A DNA stretch of 64,000 bases, taken from positions 1,246,001 to 1,310,000 of the forward strand of contig NZ_RWJI01000001.1 of the NCBI RefSeq assembly GCF_003933235.1, read 5' to 3'. The notes below the pieces were generated by a model that searched no databases, was not told where the DNA came from, and saw nothing but the letters and a program-made list of their open reading frames with translations. Numbering within the stretch: position 1 is the first letter of the stretch; every line of letters starts with the position of its first letter. The translations under genes and the position numbers were made by a program. Origin of the DNA: Sphingorhabdus wooponensis. GTDB lineage: Bacteria > Pseudomonadota > Alphaproteobacteria > Sphingomonadales > Sphingomonadaceae. Below are positions 53,543 through 62,059 of this stretch, one piece after another.

Positions 53543-54700
53543 TCAGTCCTTGTTTGCGACCACAGCACCCGCCGCGATCAGTTGGGATATTTCATGTTCA
53601 CCGAGGCCAGCCTCGGTCAATATGTCGGCATAATCGCCGCCTTTTGTGGCAATATCGAAATGGGAAGCCAAAGGCTGTGTTGCAAGGCGCGGCGCAAGCT
53701 GTGGATGCAACCAACGCCCATCCTGTACAAAGGCCTGCCGTGCGGCATTTGCTGGATGGGATGCGGCTTCGACATAATCCAGCACGGGCGTCACGCACGC
53801 ATCGGTTCCGGCAAAAATCGCTTCCCATTCGTCGCGCGTTTTAGTCGCGAACACATCTTCCAGCAATTCATGCTGCTTTGCCCAAGCTGCGCGGTCATGC
53901 TGCCCACCATAGGTATCTTTATCGACGGGTAAGCGCTCCATCATCGCGGCGAAAAACTGCGGTTCAATACAGCCAACGGCCATAAACTTACCGTCCGACG
54001 TCATATAACAACGGTAGAATGGGGACGCGCCATCAAGCAAATTTGCTTCACGCTGCGTGCGCCATTGGCCAAGCCCGGCCATGCCATGAACAAAGCTCAT
54101 CAGGCTGTTGGTGCCATCGACAATCGCCGCATCGACTATATTACCTTTGCCGGTCCGTGCGCGCTCGACCAAAGCGGCAAGGATACCATTGACGAGGAAC
54201 ATCGACCCGCCACCAAAATCACCAACCATATTGAGCGGCGGAACCGGCGGCTGCCCGTTCTTACCGATCGCGTTCAAAACGCCCGTCATGCCGATATAAT
54301 TTATGTCATGCCCGGCCATTTGGCTCCACGGCCCCGTTTGCCCCCAGCCCGTCATCCGGCCATAAATCAGACCAGGGTTGACCGCGTGACAGGCATCGGG
54401 ACCTACCCCCATGCGCTCGGTCACACCAGGCCGCAGTCCTTCAATCAAGACATCAGCCGATGCAACCAGCTTCAACAAAGCGGTCACCGCTTCAGGCTTC
54501 TTCAAATCAAGGATGATTGATTTTTTACCACGCCCATCAATGGCCTTGGGCACGATAGAGCCACCCGGCCTATCAATGACAATTACGTCCGCCCCCATGT
54601 CCGCCAGCAACTGCCCAGCATAAGGTCCAGGTCCTATACCGGCGAGCTCAACAATCTTTATGCCGCTTAACGGACCGGATTTGGGGGGAGAATCGGTCAT
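53543..54700 (-). CDS. Alpha-methylacyl-CoA racemase-like CoA transferase family III enzyme
   Basis: 385 residues of the CaiB/BaiF family. LSGIKIVELAGIGPGPYAGQLLADMGADVIVIDRP and the catalytic Asp/His region (GHDINYIGMTGVLNAIG) match the AMACR branch, which epimerises 2-methylacyl-CoA so that branched chains can be beta-oxidised; class III CoA transferase is the alternative. It heads the operon with fadA and fadB, which supports branched-chain or isoprenoid/steroid side-chain degradation. Two palindromes lie in its 209-base upstream region. Confidence 0.88.
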   Translation of the reverse strand: MTDSPPKSGPLSGIKIVELAGIGPGPYAGQLLADMGADVIVIDRPGGSIVPKAIDGRGKKSIILDLKKPEAVTALLKLVASADVLIEGLRPGVTERMGVGPDACHAVNPGLIYGRMTGWGQTGPWSQMAGHDINYIGMTGVLNAIGKNGQPPVPPLNMVGDFGGGSMFLVNGILAALVERARTGKGNIVDAAIVDGTNSLMSFVHGMAGLGQWRTQREANLLDGASPFYRCYMTSDGKFMAVGCIEPQFFAAMMERLPVDKDTYGGQHDRAAWAKQHELLEDVFATKTRDEWEAIFAGTDACVTPVLDYVEAASHPANAARQAFVQDGRWLHPQLAPRLATQPLASHFDIATKGGDYADILTEAGLGEHEISQLIAAGAVVANKD

Positions 54701-54726
54701 GAAGTGCTTTCCATTTCGATAAGATT

Positions 54727-54742
54727 TAATCGTCTGATTAAG
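54727..54742. promoter_or_regulatory. Perfect TTAATC-N4-GATTAA palindrome upstream of Amacr-fadA-fadB
   Basis: TTAATC-GTCT-GATTAA, perfect 6-4-6 repeat 26 bases upstream of the Amacr start. Same arms as 23522-23537. Confidence 0.6.
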
Positions 54743-54769
54743 ACACGTCTTTTAAGGAGCCCACGCACT

Positions 54770-54785
54770 TGACGCAAGCGTCAAC
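54770..54785. promoter_or_regulatory. Second palindromic operator candidate upstream of Amacr
   Basis: TTGACGC-AA-GCGTCAA, perfect 7-2-7 inverted repeat. Its half-site TTGACG is also -35-like on either strand. MerR-family regulators of branched-chain acyl-CoA genes use palindromes of broadly this kind, but the match is only by resemblance. Confidence 0.5.
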
Positions 54786-54909
54786 TCGGTTTTTTAGCTT
54801 GGAGTGGTTGTCGGGCAGTGCACAGAGCCTGGGGTATCATTGCCCTATTGCTGGCCGGAAGCGCAGCTTCGCCGGGGGATTAAGGACCGCTTGACGGCCA
54901 GTCCGAAAA

Positions 54910-56037
54910 TTAATCCACATCATCCACGGCGACAGCTTCCCCGGTAACCCGCTGGGCTAATGCTGCGGCGATGAAATTGTCGAGGTCACCGTCGAGCACG
55001 TCGCTGGGCGTCGGCGACGTAACGCCGGTGCGCAGGTCTTTCACCATTTGGTAAGGCTGCAGCACATAAGAGCGGATCTGATGGCCCCAACCGATTTCGG
55101 TCTTAGCCGCATATTCGCCGCTCGCGACCTCTTCACGTTTGCGCAATTCGGCTTCGTAAAGCCGCGCTTTCAACATGCCCATCGCGGTGGCGCGGTTTTT
55201 ATGCTGACTGCGGTCATTCTGGCTGGCAACGACGATGCCCGACGGCTTGTGCGTGATGCGGACGGCTGAATCCGTCGTATTAACATGCTGCCCACCTGCG
55301 CCAGACGCCCGATAGGTATCGATTTTCAAATCGCCTTCGTTGATTTCAATGTCGATATTGTCGTCGATTACTGGGTACACCCAGACGCTGGAAAAGCTCG
55401 TATGCCGCTTTGCCGCGCTGTCATAAGGCGAAATGCGGACCAAACGATGGACGCCGCTTTCAGTCTTGGCATAGCCATACGCATTCTCGCCTTTTACCAG
55501 CAATGTCGCGGATTTTATGCCCGCCTGATCACCCGCCTGATAATCGACCATCTCAACCTTATAACCGCGCTGTTCAGCCCAGCGATAATACATACGCTGT
55601 AGCATTTCAGCCCAGTCCTGGCTCTCGGTGCCACCAGCGCCAGCGTGAATTTCAATGAAGGTATCGTTGCCATCTGCCTCTCCCGACAGCAATGCAGAAA
55701 CCTTGTCGCGATCCGCCCTGTCTGCCAATGCCTTCAATGCGGCAGCGCCCTCGTCGCCCAACTCGGCATCGCCTTCCATCTCGGCAAGCTCGATTAACTC
55801 AACCGTGCCCGCCTTATCGGCGTCAATTTCGCGCACGGTAGCAATGGCCGCATCCAAACGGCGGCGTTCGCGCATGACTTCTTCGGCGGCTTTCGGATTG
55901 TCCCACAAGGTTGGATCCTCCACCTTGGCGTTCAATTCGTCCAAACGACGCAAAGCACGGTCCCAATCAAGCGACATCTTGACGAGGTTGAGGGCGGCAT
56001 CAATGCGGGCAACATAGCCTTCTGCGTCGGCGCGCAT
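54910..56037 (-). CDS. prfB: Peptide chain release factor 2
   Basis: 375 residues from the ATG at 56037 (GGAG six bases upstream); a TTG-initiated form four codons longer is unlikely. Recognises UGA/UAA stops. It has the GGQ hydrolysis motif ([16 protein letters not shown]) and the class-II stop-recognition region with SPY where E. coli RF2 has SPF ([15 protein letters not shown]). The whole protein is in a single frame: there is no in-frame UGA programmed frameshift near the start, as is usual for alphaproteobacteria. It lies 118 bases downstream of mrcA on the same strand. Confidence 0.96.
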   Translation of the reverse strand: MRADAEGYVARIDAALNLVKMSLDWDRALRRLDELNAKVEDPTLWDNPKAAEEVMRERRRLDAAIATVREIDADKAGTVELIELAEMEGDAELGDEGAAALKALADRADRDKVSALLSGEADGNDTFIEIHAGAGGTESQDWAEMLQRMYYRWAEQRGYKVEMVDYQAGDQAGIKSATLLVKGENAYGYAKTESGVHRLVRISPYDSAAKRHTSFSSVWVYPVIDDNIDIEINEGDLKIDTYRASGAGGQHVNTTDSAVRITHKPSGIVVASQNDRSQHKNRATAMGMLKARLYEAELRKREEVASGEYAAKTEIGWGHQIRSYVLQPYQMVKDLRTGVTSPTPSDVLDGDLDNFIAAALAQRVTGEAVAVDDVD

Positions 56038-56155
56038 AAGAAACTCCAAGGGAATGAAAAGGTCAGCCGCGGCCTTTAGCGGATTGGGCGCTCAAGTCAA
56101 AGGCAGCGATGACCAGAGTTATCCGCCACGTCGCAGAATTTACCAAGCACATCGC

Positions 56156-58672
56156 TTAATAAATTCCGCCCTCTTGCTGGATAAATTCTTGGTCACGCTT
56201 CGTCCCGACACTTGCACTTGGGGCATTGGCTGCACCGACAGCACCGACAGACTGCGTTTCATCCGCTTTCTTTGGCTTGTCATCACGCGCGGCCAATTCT
56301 TCCTGACGGATGGATCGCTTTGGTTCGGTCTCGGCCTTAAACGCCTCCCAGATGACTGGGCTCAGAGGGTCATCACTCGGCCAAGCACCATAAACACGCT
56401 TGCCACTTCTGCGATCCACGCGGACAAGCCGTGTGCCGGCAGGCGCAATGAACGGTGTCTTAGGCATATCGGCCATAGCAGTCCGTGCGAATTGTTTAAA
56501 AATGGGCGCGGCAAGTGAGCTTCCCTGCGCATATCCACCCATATTTCGTGGCTGGTCAAAGCCCAGATAGAGGCCCGCAACCAAATGCGGCGATCCGCCA
56601 ATGAACCAGACATTTGTTGGACCAGTGGTTGTTCCGGTTTTGCCGAATAATGGCCGGTTCAGTTCGCGCAAGGTGACGGCGGTGCCGCGTTGAATCACGC
56701 CTTCCAACATATGCACGACTTGATACGCCGTGATCGGGTCCATGACTTGTTTGCCCGCAGGCGCGAAACGCGGCATTGGCCTGCCATCCCAATCGGGCGC
56801 GCGACACCCCTTACATGGCTTCCACTTGGCTGGCCAAATAACCTTGCCTTTACGATTTTGTGCGAAGTCAATGAATGTCGGCTTCAATTCACGGCCATGA
56901 TTGACCAGCATCGAATAAGCGTTGACCATTTTCAATACGGTCGTGTCCCCTGCACCCAGCGCATAAGAGAGATAATCAGGATAATCACCAATCGACATAT
57001 CCCGCAAAGTGTCCGTCACATTGTCCATGCCCGATTCAGCCGCCGCCCGGACCGTCATCAGGTTGCGCGATTGTTCAAGGCCCCAACGCATGGTTTGCGG
57101 CCCTGCCCCGCCACCTGTAAAATTGCGAAAGCATTTTTGGCCTAAGTTCGCGCCTTGCCATACGCAATAAGGCCCATCGACGATAATCGATGTTGGCGTC
57201 ATTCCATTGTCGAGCGCCGTTGCATAAACAAAAGGTTTAATGGTTGAACCCGGTTGCCGCTGTGCCTGTGTCGCACGGTTGAAGCTGGATATACGATTGT
57301 CGAAGCCACCTTGCACCGCCAGCACACGGCCATTGAAAGGGTTTTGGACAATCATGCCGCCACCGACTTCTGGCACGCTGCGGACAACAAAGCTGTTCGT
57401 GCCATTAGGTGCAACTGCGATCACATCGCCTGCTTTCATCGCAGCAGGGCCGCCATCAAGGCGTGCGGTCGAACCATCGGCAAATCCAACGCGCCCTTTG
57501 CCAAGTGCAACGCCAGCGCGCCAATTGGCATAATCGATAGCAATATTGGTCGACGCAAAGCGGGATGGCCATTTGTCATCGCTAACGTCAATTGTGCCCA
57601 AATTGGCTTTCCACGCCTTACCCGCATTGTAGCGCAGCAAGCCATCCCGCAGCGCCTTCGTCGCCGCAATTTGTTGCTCGGGATGCATGGAGGAGCGAAC
57701 CCAAAGGCCGCCCGAATATACGCTATATGGCCCCGCCTCGTCGGTTTCTCCAAATTTTTCGATAAGCTGACGACGCACTTCTTCTGCAAAATAACCGCCA
57801 ACATTTTTATACGCGGTGCCGCGTTGCGTTACGAGGCCAAGCGGTTGGGCACGCGCGGTCGCAAGCTGCGCATCGGTGATCCACCCGTTTGCGCGCATTT
57901 CGCCCAACACCCAATTACGGCGGGACATCGCGAGGTCAGCATTTTTGGCACGCCCATAACGTTCCGGTGCCTTTGGAAGGATGGCGAGAAAGGCCATTTC
58001 ATGCAGTAAAAGCTGATCAACGCTTTTCCCGAAATAAGCCTGCGCCGCGGCCTCAACCCCGAAAGATTGGCGCCCAAGTGCAATTTCATTAAGGTAGAGC
58101 GACAAAATCTGAGGCTTGGTCAGCGCGCTTTCGATGCGCTTCGCTAAGATGGCCTCTTTGACCTTGCGCGTATAACTATATTCGTTGGTCAAAAGCAGAT
58201 TTTTGGCAACCTGTTGGGTAATGGTCGATGCGCCACGCGACCGCTTATCGCTAAAAATATTGTCAAAAATGGCTGACACGATACCTGGATAATCAATCCC
58301 GCCATGGCTGAAAAACGTTTTGTCTTCCGCCGCGAGATAGGCGTGTATTAACGTTTTCGGGAAGTCCGCATATTCCAATTGAACGCGCCGTTCCCGCGCA
58401 TAACTGTGAAACGGCTCACCGTTGATATCGCGCACCACAGTTGGCAGCGGCGATTCATATTCTATGAGCGCTTCTGCATCGGGAAGATTACGGGCGAACA
58501 ACACCCAGAATATGAGGAGCAATACAAACAATGCGCCCGCCGCGTATGTGGCCAAACGAAAACGCTTGTTTTGCCACCATCCCTGCCAGCGGGTCACGAA
58601 ATCTTCAGCGTCGCGTTTCAGCCGGTAACTGATCGTTGTCGGCTTTTCGGCAGATGGGGTTTGGGTATCCAT
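56156..58672 (-). CDS. mrcA: Penicillin-binding protein 1A
   Basis: 838-residue bifunctional wall synthase. Cytoplasmic N-terminus, one membrane helix near residues 40-60, glycosyltransferase 51 domain (AAEDKTFFSHGGIDYPG with the catalytic Glu, then STITQQVAKNLLL and KVKEAILAKRIESALTKPQILSLYLNEI), and a transpeptidase with GSTIKPF (Ser nucleophile and Lys), an SxN-type motif and FGKTGTTTGPTNVWFIGG. The C-terminal tail is charged and variable. Polymerises and cross-links peptidoglycan in the periplasm. No neighbour amidase is found, although I recall such a gene between rne and mrcA in related bacteria. Confidence 0.96.
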   Translation of the reverse strand: MDTQTPSAEKPTTISYRLKRDAEDFVTRWQGWWQNKRFRLATYAAGALFVLLLIFWVLFARNLPDAEALIEYESPLPTVVRDINGEPFHSYARERRVQLEYADFPKTLIHAYLAAEDKTFFSHGGIDYPGIVSAIFDNIFSDKRSRGASTITQQVAKNLLLTNEYSYTRKVKEAILAKRIESALTKPQILSLYLNEIALGRQSFGVEAAAQAYFGKSVDQLLLHEMAFLAILPKAPERYGRAKNADLAMSRRNWVLGEMRANGWITDAQLATARAQPLGLVTQRGTAYKNVGGYFAEEVRRQLIEKFGETDEAGPYSVYSGGLWVRSSMHPEQQIAATKALRDGLLRYNAGKAWKANLGTIDVSDDKWPSRFASTNIAIDYANWRAGVALGKGRVGFADGSTARLDGGPAAMKAGDVIAVAPNGTNSFVVRSVPEVGGGMIVQNPFNGRVLAVQGGFDNRISSFNRATQAQRQPGSTIKPFVYATALDNGMTPTSIIVDGPYCVWQGANLGQKCFRNFTGGGAGPQTMRWGLEQSRNLMTVRAAAESGMDNVTDTLRDMSIGDYPDYLSYALGAGDTTVLKMVNAYSMLVNHGRELKPTFIDFAQNRKGKVIWPAKWKPCKGCRAPDWDGRPMPRFAPAGKQVMDPITAYQVVHMLEGVIQRGTAVTLRELNRPLFGKTGTTTGPTNVWFIGGSPHLVAGLYLGFDQPRNMGGYAQGSSLAAPIFKQFARTAMADMPKTPFIAPAGTRLVRVDRRSGKRVYGAWPSDDPLSPVIWEAFKAETEPKRSIRQEELAARDDKPKKADETQSVGAVGAANAPSASVGTKRDQEFIQQEGGIY

Positions 58673-59321
58673 TACGTGCCCTATCTAGCCGATTTGCTGG
58701 ACAGGTCCAGAATGTAAATCAGCAAATGTATGCGAATGTAAGCACAAACCCGTTTAACGTGACGCATTCTGCTGTGCGAAATGGACTTGAATGACATGAA
58801 ACAGCGCCCTTGCGACTATGCGCTTTCCTGTAGCGACGACCAGAAGCGGGGATCCGCTCCATTGCTTTAATGCCACCTTTCAAGCAGGAATTTTTTTACA
58901 AAACCCTATGCCAGCCAATCAATTATACAAAAATGATAGACTATGTGTCGTAATAACAGGCTAAATCGCGGGATGCTCTTGCCGACAACATGCGGGAGTG
59001 CTAGCGAATAACTACAAGGACTTCTTATGAATGTCCCGATAGTCCGCCGTTCGGTGTTTACGCTCGGCAATTTAACAGGTTGACGCTACATGAGGCATGA
59101 TATTTCCACCAACGCCGCCCGGTTAGGGCATGGCGCATGGGTTGGAAATCAAGCGCGCGCGATACACGCCCGCCATGCACAAGCAGCAGACGCATTTTTA
59201 ACCATTCCACCATATCACTTTGCCGACTGGAACGCTGAGCGTCCGGCCTGGCAACGTATCAACAATGAAGCGAGCGGCCTTCGGCTAACATTCGGCTGCC
59301 GTGCTCGCTGGAGTAAATTAC
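58673..59321. other. 649-base intergenic region containing the long rne leader
   Basis: The gap between divergent mrcA and rne holds no convincing full gene. AT-rich stretch about 58885-58960 (promoter-like, TTTTTTTACA...AATTATACAAAAATGATAG). Downstream of it lie an 18-codon ORF (59027-59083) and about 240 bases to the rne start that also carry an open frame (59090-59398) overlapping rne, which I do not accept as a gene. RNase E mRNAs often have long, self-regulating leaders, and this spacing fits one. Confidence 0.5.
59027..59083 (+). CDS. 18-codon leader ORF in the rne upstream region (putative)
   Basis: ATG with AAGGA exactly six bases upstream, encoding MNVPIVRRSVFTLGNLTG and ending TGA. 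The ribosome site is better placed than the one of rne itself. It could be a regulatory uORF, the fossil of a lost gene start, or chance. No conservation evidence is available from this sequence. Confidence 0.3.
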   Translation: MNVPIVRRSVFTLGNLTG

Positions 59322-61949
59322 ATGACAACGCGTATGCTTATCGACGCGCGTCACCGGGAAGAAACCCGGGTCGCAGTCGTAACAGGAAACCAGATTGAGG
59401 AATTCGATTTTGAATCGGCTGAGCACAAGCAGCTCAAAGGCAATATCTACCTCGCAAAAGTAACCAGGGTCGAACCATCGCTGCAGGCAGCTTTCGTCGA
59501 TTATGGCGGCAACCGCCATGGGTTCTTGGCATTTGCCGAAATTCACCCTGATTATTACCAAATTCCGCGGGAAGATCGCGACCGGTTGTTAGCCGAAGAA
59601 GCTGAAGCCGCTGCGGAAGAAGCTGCCCTGCGTGAGCAGGAAGAGGAAGAAAGCGACGAGCCCTCCGACATTATGCAGGGCTCAGCGGAACGCGACGAGG
59701 ACGCAACGGACCTAATCGAAGTCGATAGCGATGACAGCATCGATACCATCGACATGACGGAAGGTGAAGAGCCCGACCTTGGCGGTAACGGCGACGATCT
59801 CGACGAGAACGAACGTGGCGACCAGCAGGGCGAGAACGGTCGTAACAACCGCCGCCGGCGTGGACGTGGCGGACGCAATGGCGAGGGCCGTGCGCCTAAG
59901 GCAAGTGATGAAGTGCGCGCAAAGCGCATGAACTTGCGCCGCCGGTACAAAATCCAAGACGTGATCCATCGCCGTCAAGTTTTGCTCGTTCAAGTCGTTA
60001 AGGAAGAGCGCGGTAACAAGGGCGCTGCGCTGACGACCTATCTCAGCCTTGCTGGCCGTTATTGCGTCTTGATGCCCAACACTTCGCATGGCGGTGGTAT
60101 CAGCCGTAAAATCCATAGCGCAGCCGACCGTAAGCGTCTAAAAACGATCATTTCCGACCTTACCTTGCCATCAACAATGGGTTGCATCATCCGGACCGCT
60201 GGGCTTGCCCGGACAAAGCCGGAAATTAAGCGTGATTTTGATTATCTGGCGCGCTTGTGGGACGAAATCCGTGAGCGTACCTTGCGCGGTGCGGCGCCCA
60301 TGCTGATCCACACCGACAGCGACCTTATCAAACGGGCTATCCGCGATATCTACAATAAAGATATTGACGAGGTGTTCGTTGAAGGGCCCGATGGGTATAA
60401 GGCGGCCAAGGACTTTATGAAGTTGCTTATGCCAAGCCACGCAAAGCGTGTGCAGCATTATGCCGACCCTGTTCCCTTGTTCCAGCGTTATCATGTCGAA
60501 GATCAGTTGAACGCGATGTACCAGCCGATCGTTCAATTGAAATCCGGCGGCTACATTGTGATCAACCCGACCGAAGCCTTGGTTTCGATCGATATCAACT
60601 CAGGCCGTTCGACCAAAGAACATGGCATTGAGCAAACCGCGCTTTCAACCAATTTGGAAGCCGCGCGCGAAATTGCTCGTCAGTTGCGCTTGCGCGATAT
60701 GGCCGGACTTGTCGTCATCGACTTTATTGACATGGAGCATCATTCAAACGCCCGCAAAGTCGAGCGCGCGATGAAAGAGGCGTTAAAGCATGACCGCGCC
60801 CGTATTCAGGTAGGCCGCATCTCGAGCTTTGGCCTCATGGAAATGAGCCGTCAGCGTTTGCGCACAGGCGTTTTGGAGGCATCGACCCGCGAATGTCCAC
60901 ATTGCGAAGGCACTGGCCTTGTCCGCACCGCATCGTCGGCGGCATTGTCCGCGCTGCGTCTTATCGAGGACGAGGCCGCAAAGGGTCAAGGCAACCAGAT
61001 CGTTTTGCAAGCAAGCCAAGAAGCAACTATTTATTGTCTCAACAACAAGCGCGCAGAATTGGCCGCGATCGAAGATCGCTATCATGTCCGCATCTTGATA
61101 GTCCCCAATGGCGAGACCGAGGGTGCGAAGCTTTCTGTTTCCAGTTCCGGCCCGCGTCCAGAGCGTCCAGCAGAACTACCGCCGATTATCGACCTCGATG
61201 ATGACGACATTGAAGACGACATCGAAGATTTCGACGACGAGGGTGAAGCACTCGAGGAAACCGCGCGTGAACCACGTCGCGCCCGTGAAGAGCGTCCACG
61301 CGAAGAAGGCGAAGGCGGCGAAGGCCGTAAACGCAAGCGTCGGCGTGGTCGCCGTGGTGGCAAAGGCCGCGACCGTGACGGTCGTCCTGAAGGCGAAGAT
61401 GCTGTTGCAGGCGGAAATGAGAATGCGGCAGAGCGCACTGAAAACAATGAGATAGGCCAAACCCCTGAAGCTGAAGCTGCTTCGGATGCGAAGCCAAAGG
61501 CGCGTCGTGGACGTCGCGGTGGCCGAGGTCGCGACCGTCAGGAAACCGGCGCTGATGTAATTGTTGAAACATCAGCACCTGTCGAGGCCGAAGTGCCTGC
61601 AGCGCCAGACGTTGCGCAAGAAGCCGACGCCAAGCCCAAGCGCCGCAGCCGCGCTAAGCCAAAGGCTGACGCGGTTGTTGATGCAGCTACAGACGCGCCT
61701 GCAGAGGCTGCTGTTGCGGCACCTGCTGCAAAGGCAAAAGCCCCAGCCAAGCCACGCGCCAAGGCCAAGGCAACACCTGCTGTTGCGGAAACTCCGGTTG
61801 CAGAAGCGGTCGAAGCACCAAAGGCTAAAGCCCCACTCAAAAAAGCAGCCGCAAAAGATACTGCGAAAGATGTAGCATCCATGCAAGCGGACAGCGCCCC
61901 TGAAGATGGCACGCCCCGCACTGGTTGGTGGCAACGCACCTTTGGCTAA
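59322..61949 (+). CDS. rne: Ribonuclease E
   Basis: 875-residue endoribonuclease, hub of the RNA degradosome. Start MTTRMLIDARHREETRVAVV with GGAG 9 bases upstream. The S1 domain (from about residue 36) is split by a long acidic then Arg/Gly-rich insert (about residues 84-200), typical of alphaproteobacteria. Then come the 5'-sensor/RNase H and DNase I-like core with catalytic Asp residues in VSIDINSGRSTKEHG and VVIDFIDMEH, and the Zn-link CPHC (RECPHCEGTGLV). The C-terminal 300 residues are low complexity: Asp/Glu-rich, then Arg-rich, then Lys/Ala/Pro-rich, a natively unfolded scaffold. Confidence 0.96.
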   Translation: MTTRMLIDARHREETRVAVVTGNQIEEFDFESAEHKQLKGNIYLAKVTRVEPSLQAAFVDYGGNRHGFLAFAEIHPDYYQIPREDRDRLLAEEAEAAAEEAALREQEEEESDEPSDIMQGSAERDEDATDLIEVDSDDSIDTIDMTEGEEPDLGGNGDDLDENERGDQQGENGRNNRRRRGRGGRNGEGRAPKASDEVRAKRMNLRRRYKIQDVIHRRQVLLVQVVKEERGNKGAALTTYLSLAGRYCVLMPNTSHGGGISRKIHSAADRKRLKTIISDLTLPSTMGCIIRTAGLARTKPEIKRDFDYLARLWDEIRERTLRGAAPMLIHTDSDLIKRAIRDIYNKDIDEVFVEGPDGYKAAKDFMKLLMPSHAKRVQHYADPVPLFQRYHVEDQLNAMYQPIVQLKSGGYIVINPTEALVSIDINSGRSTKEHGIEQTALSTNLEAAREIARQLRLRDMAGLVVIDFIDMEHHSNARKVERAMKEALKHDRARIQVGRISSFGLMEMSRQRLRTGVLEASTRECPHCEGTGLVRTASSAALSALRLIEDEAAKGQGNQIVLQASQEATIYCLNNKRAELAAIEDRYHVRILIVPNGETEGAKLSVSSSGPRPERPAELPPIIDLDDDDIEDDIEDFDDEGEALEETAREPRRAREERPREEGEGGEGRKRKRRRGRRGGKGRDRDGRPEGEDAVAGGNENAAERTENNEIGQTPEAEAASDAKPKARRGRRGGRGRDRQETGADVIVETSAPVEAEVPAAPDVAQEADAKPKRRSRAKPKADAVVDAATDAPAEAAVAAPAAKAKAPAKPRAKAKATPAVAETPVAEAVEAPKAKAPLKKAAAKDTAKDVASMQADSAPEDGTPRTGWWQRTFG

Positions 61950-61973
61950 GAAGCGACTTGAATTACGTTAATA

Positions 61974-62010
61974 AAGCCCCGCCCGTCCCTGACTGGCGGG
62001 GCTTCTTTTT
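61974..62010 (+). terminator. Intrinsic terminator after rne
   Basis: AAGCCCCGCC-N11-GGCGGGGCTT, perfect ten-base stem followed by CTTTTT, 24 bases after the rne stop. Confidence 0.88.
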
Positions 62011-62059
62011 GTCTCATTTCTTCATTGCGCGTTCATGCAGTTCGGGCCATTCAACAAAC

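Noticed and set aside
54910-56037. Programmed +1 frameshift in prfB
   Set aside because: The gene is one uninterrupted frame from a start with a good ribosome site; no in-frame UGA after a slippery CUU exists.
59090-59398. 102-codon frame overlapping the start of rne
   Set aside because: No ribosome site, atypical residue composition for a protein, and it runs into rne by 77 bases. Likely part of the rne leader.
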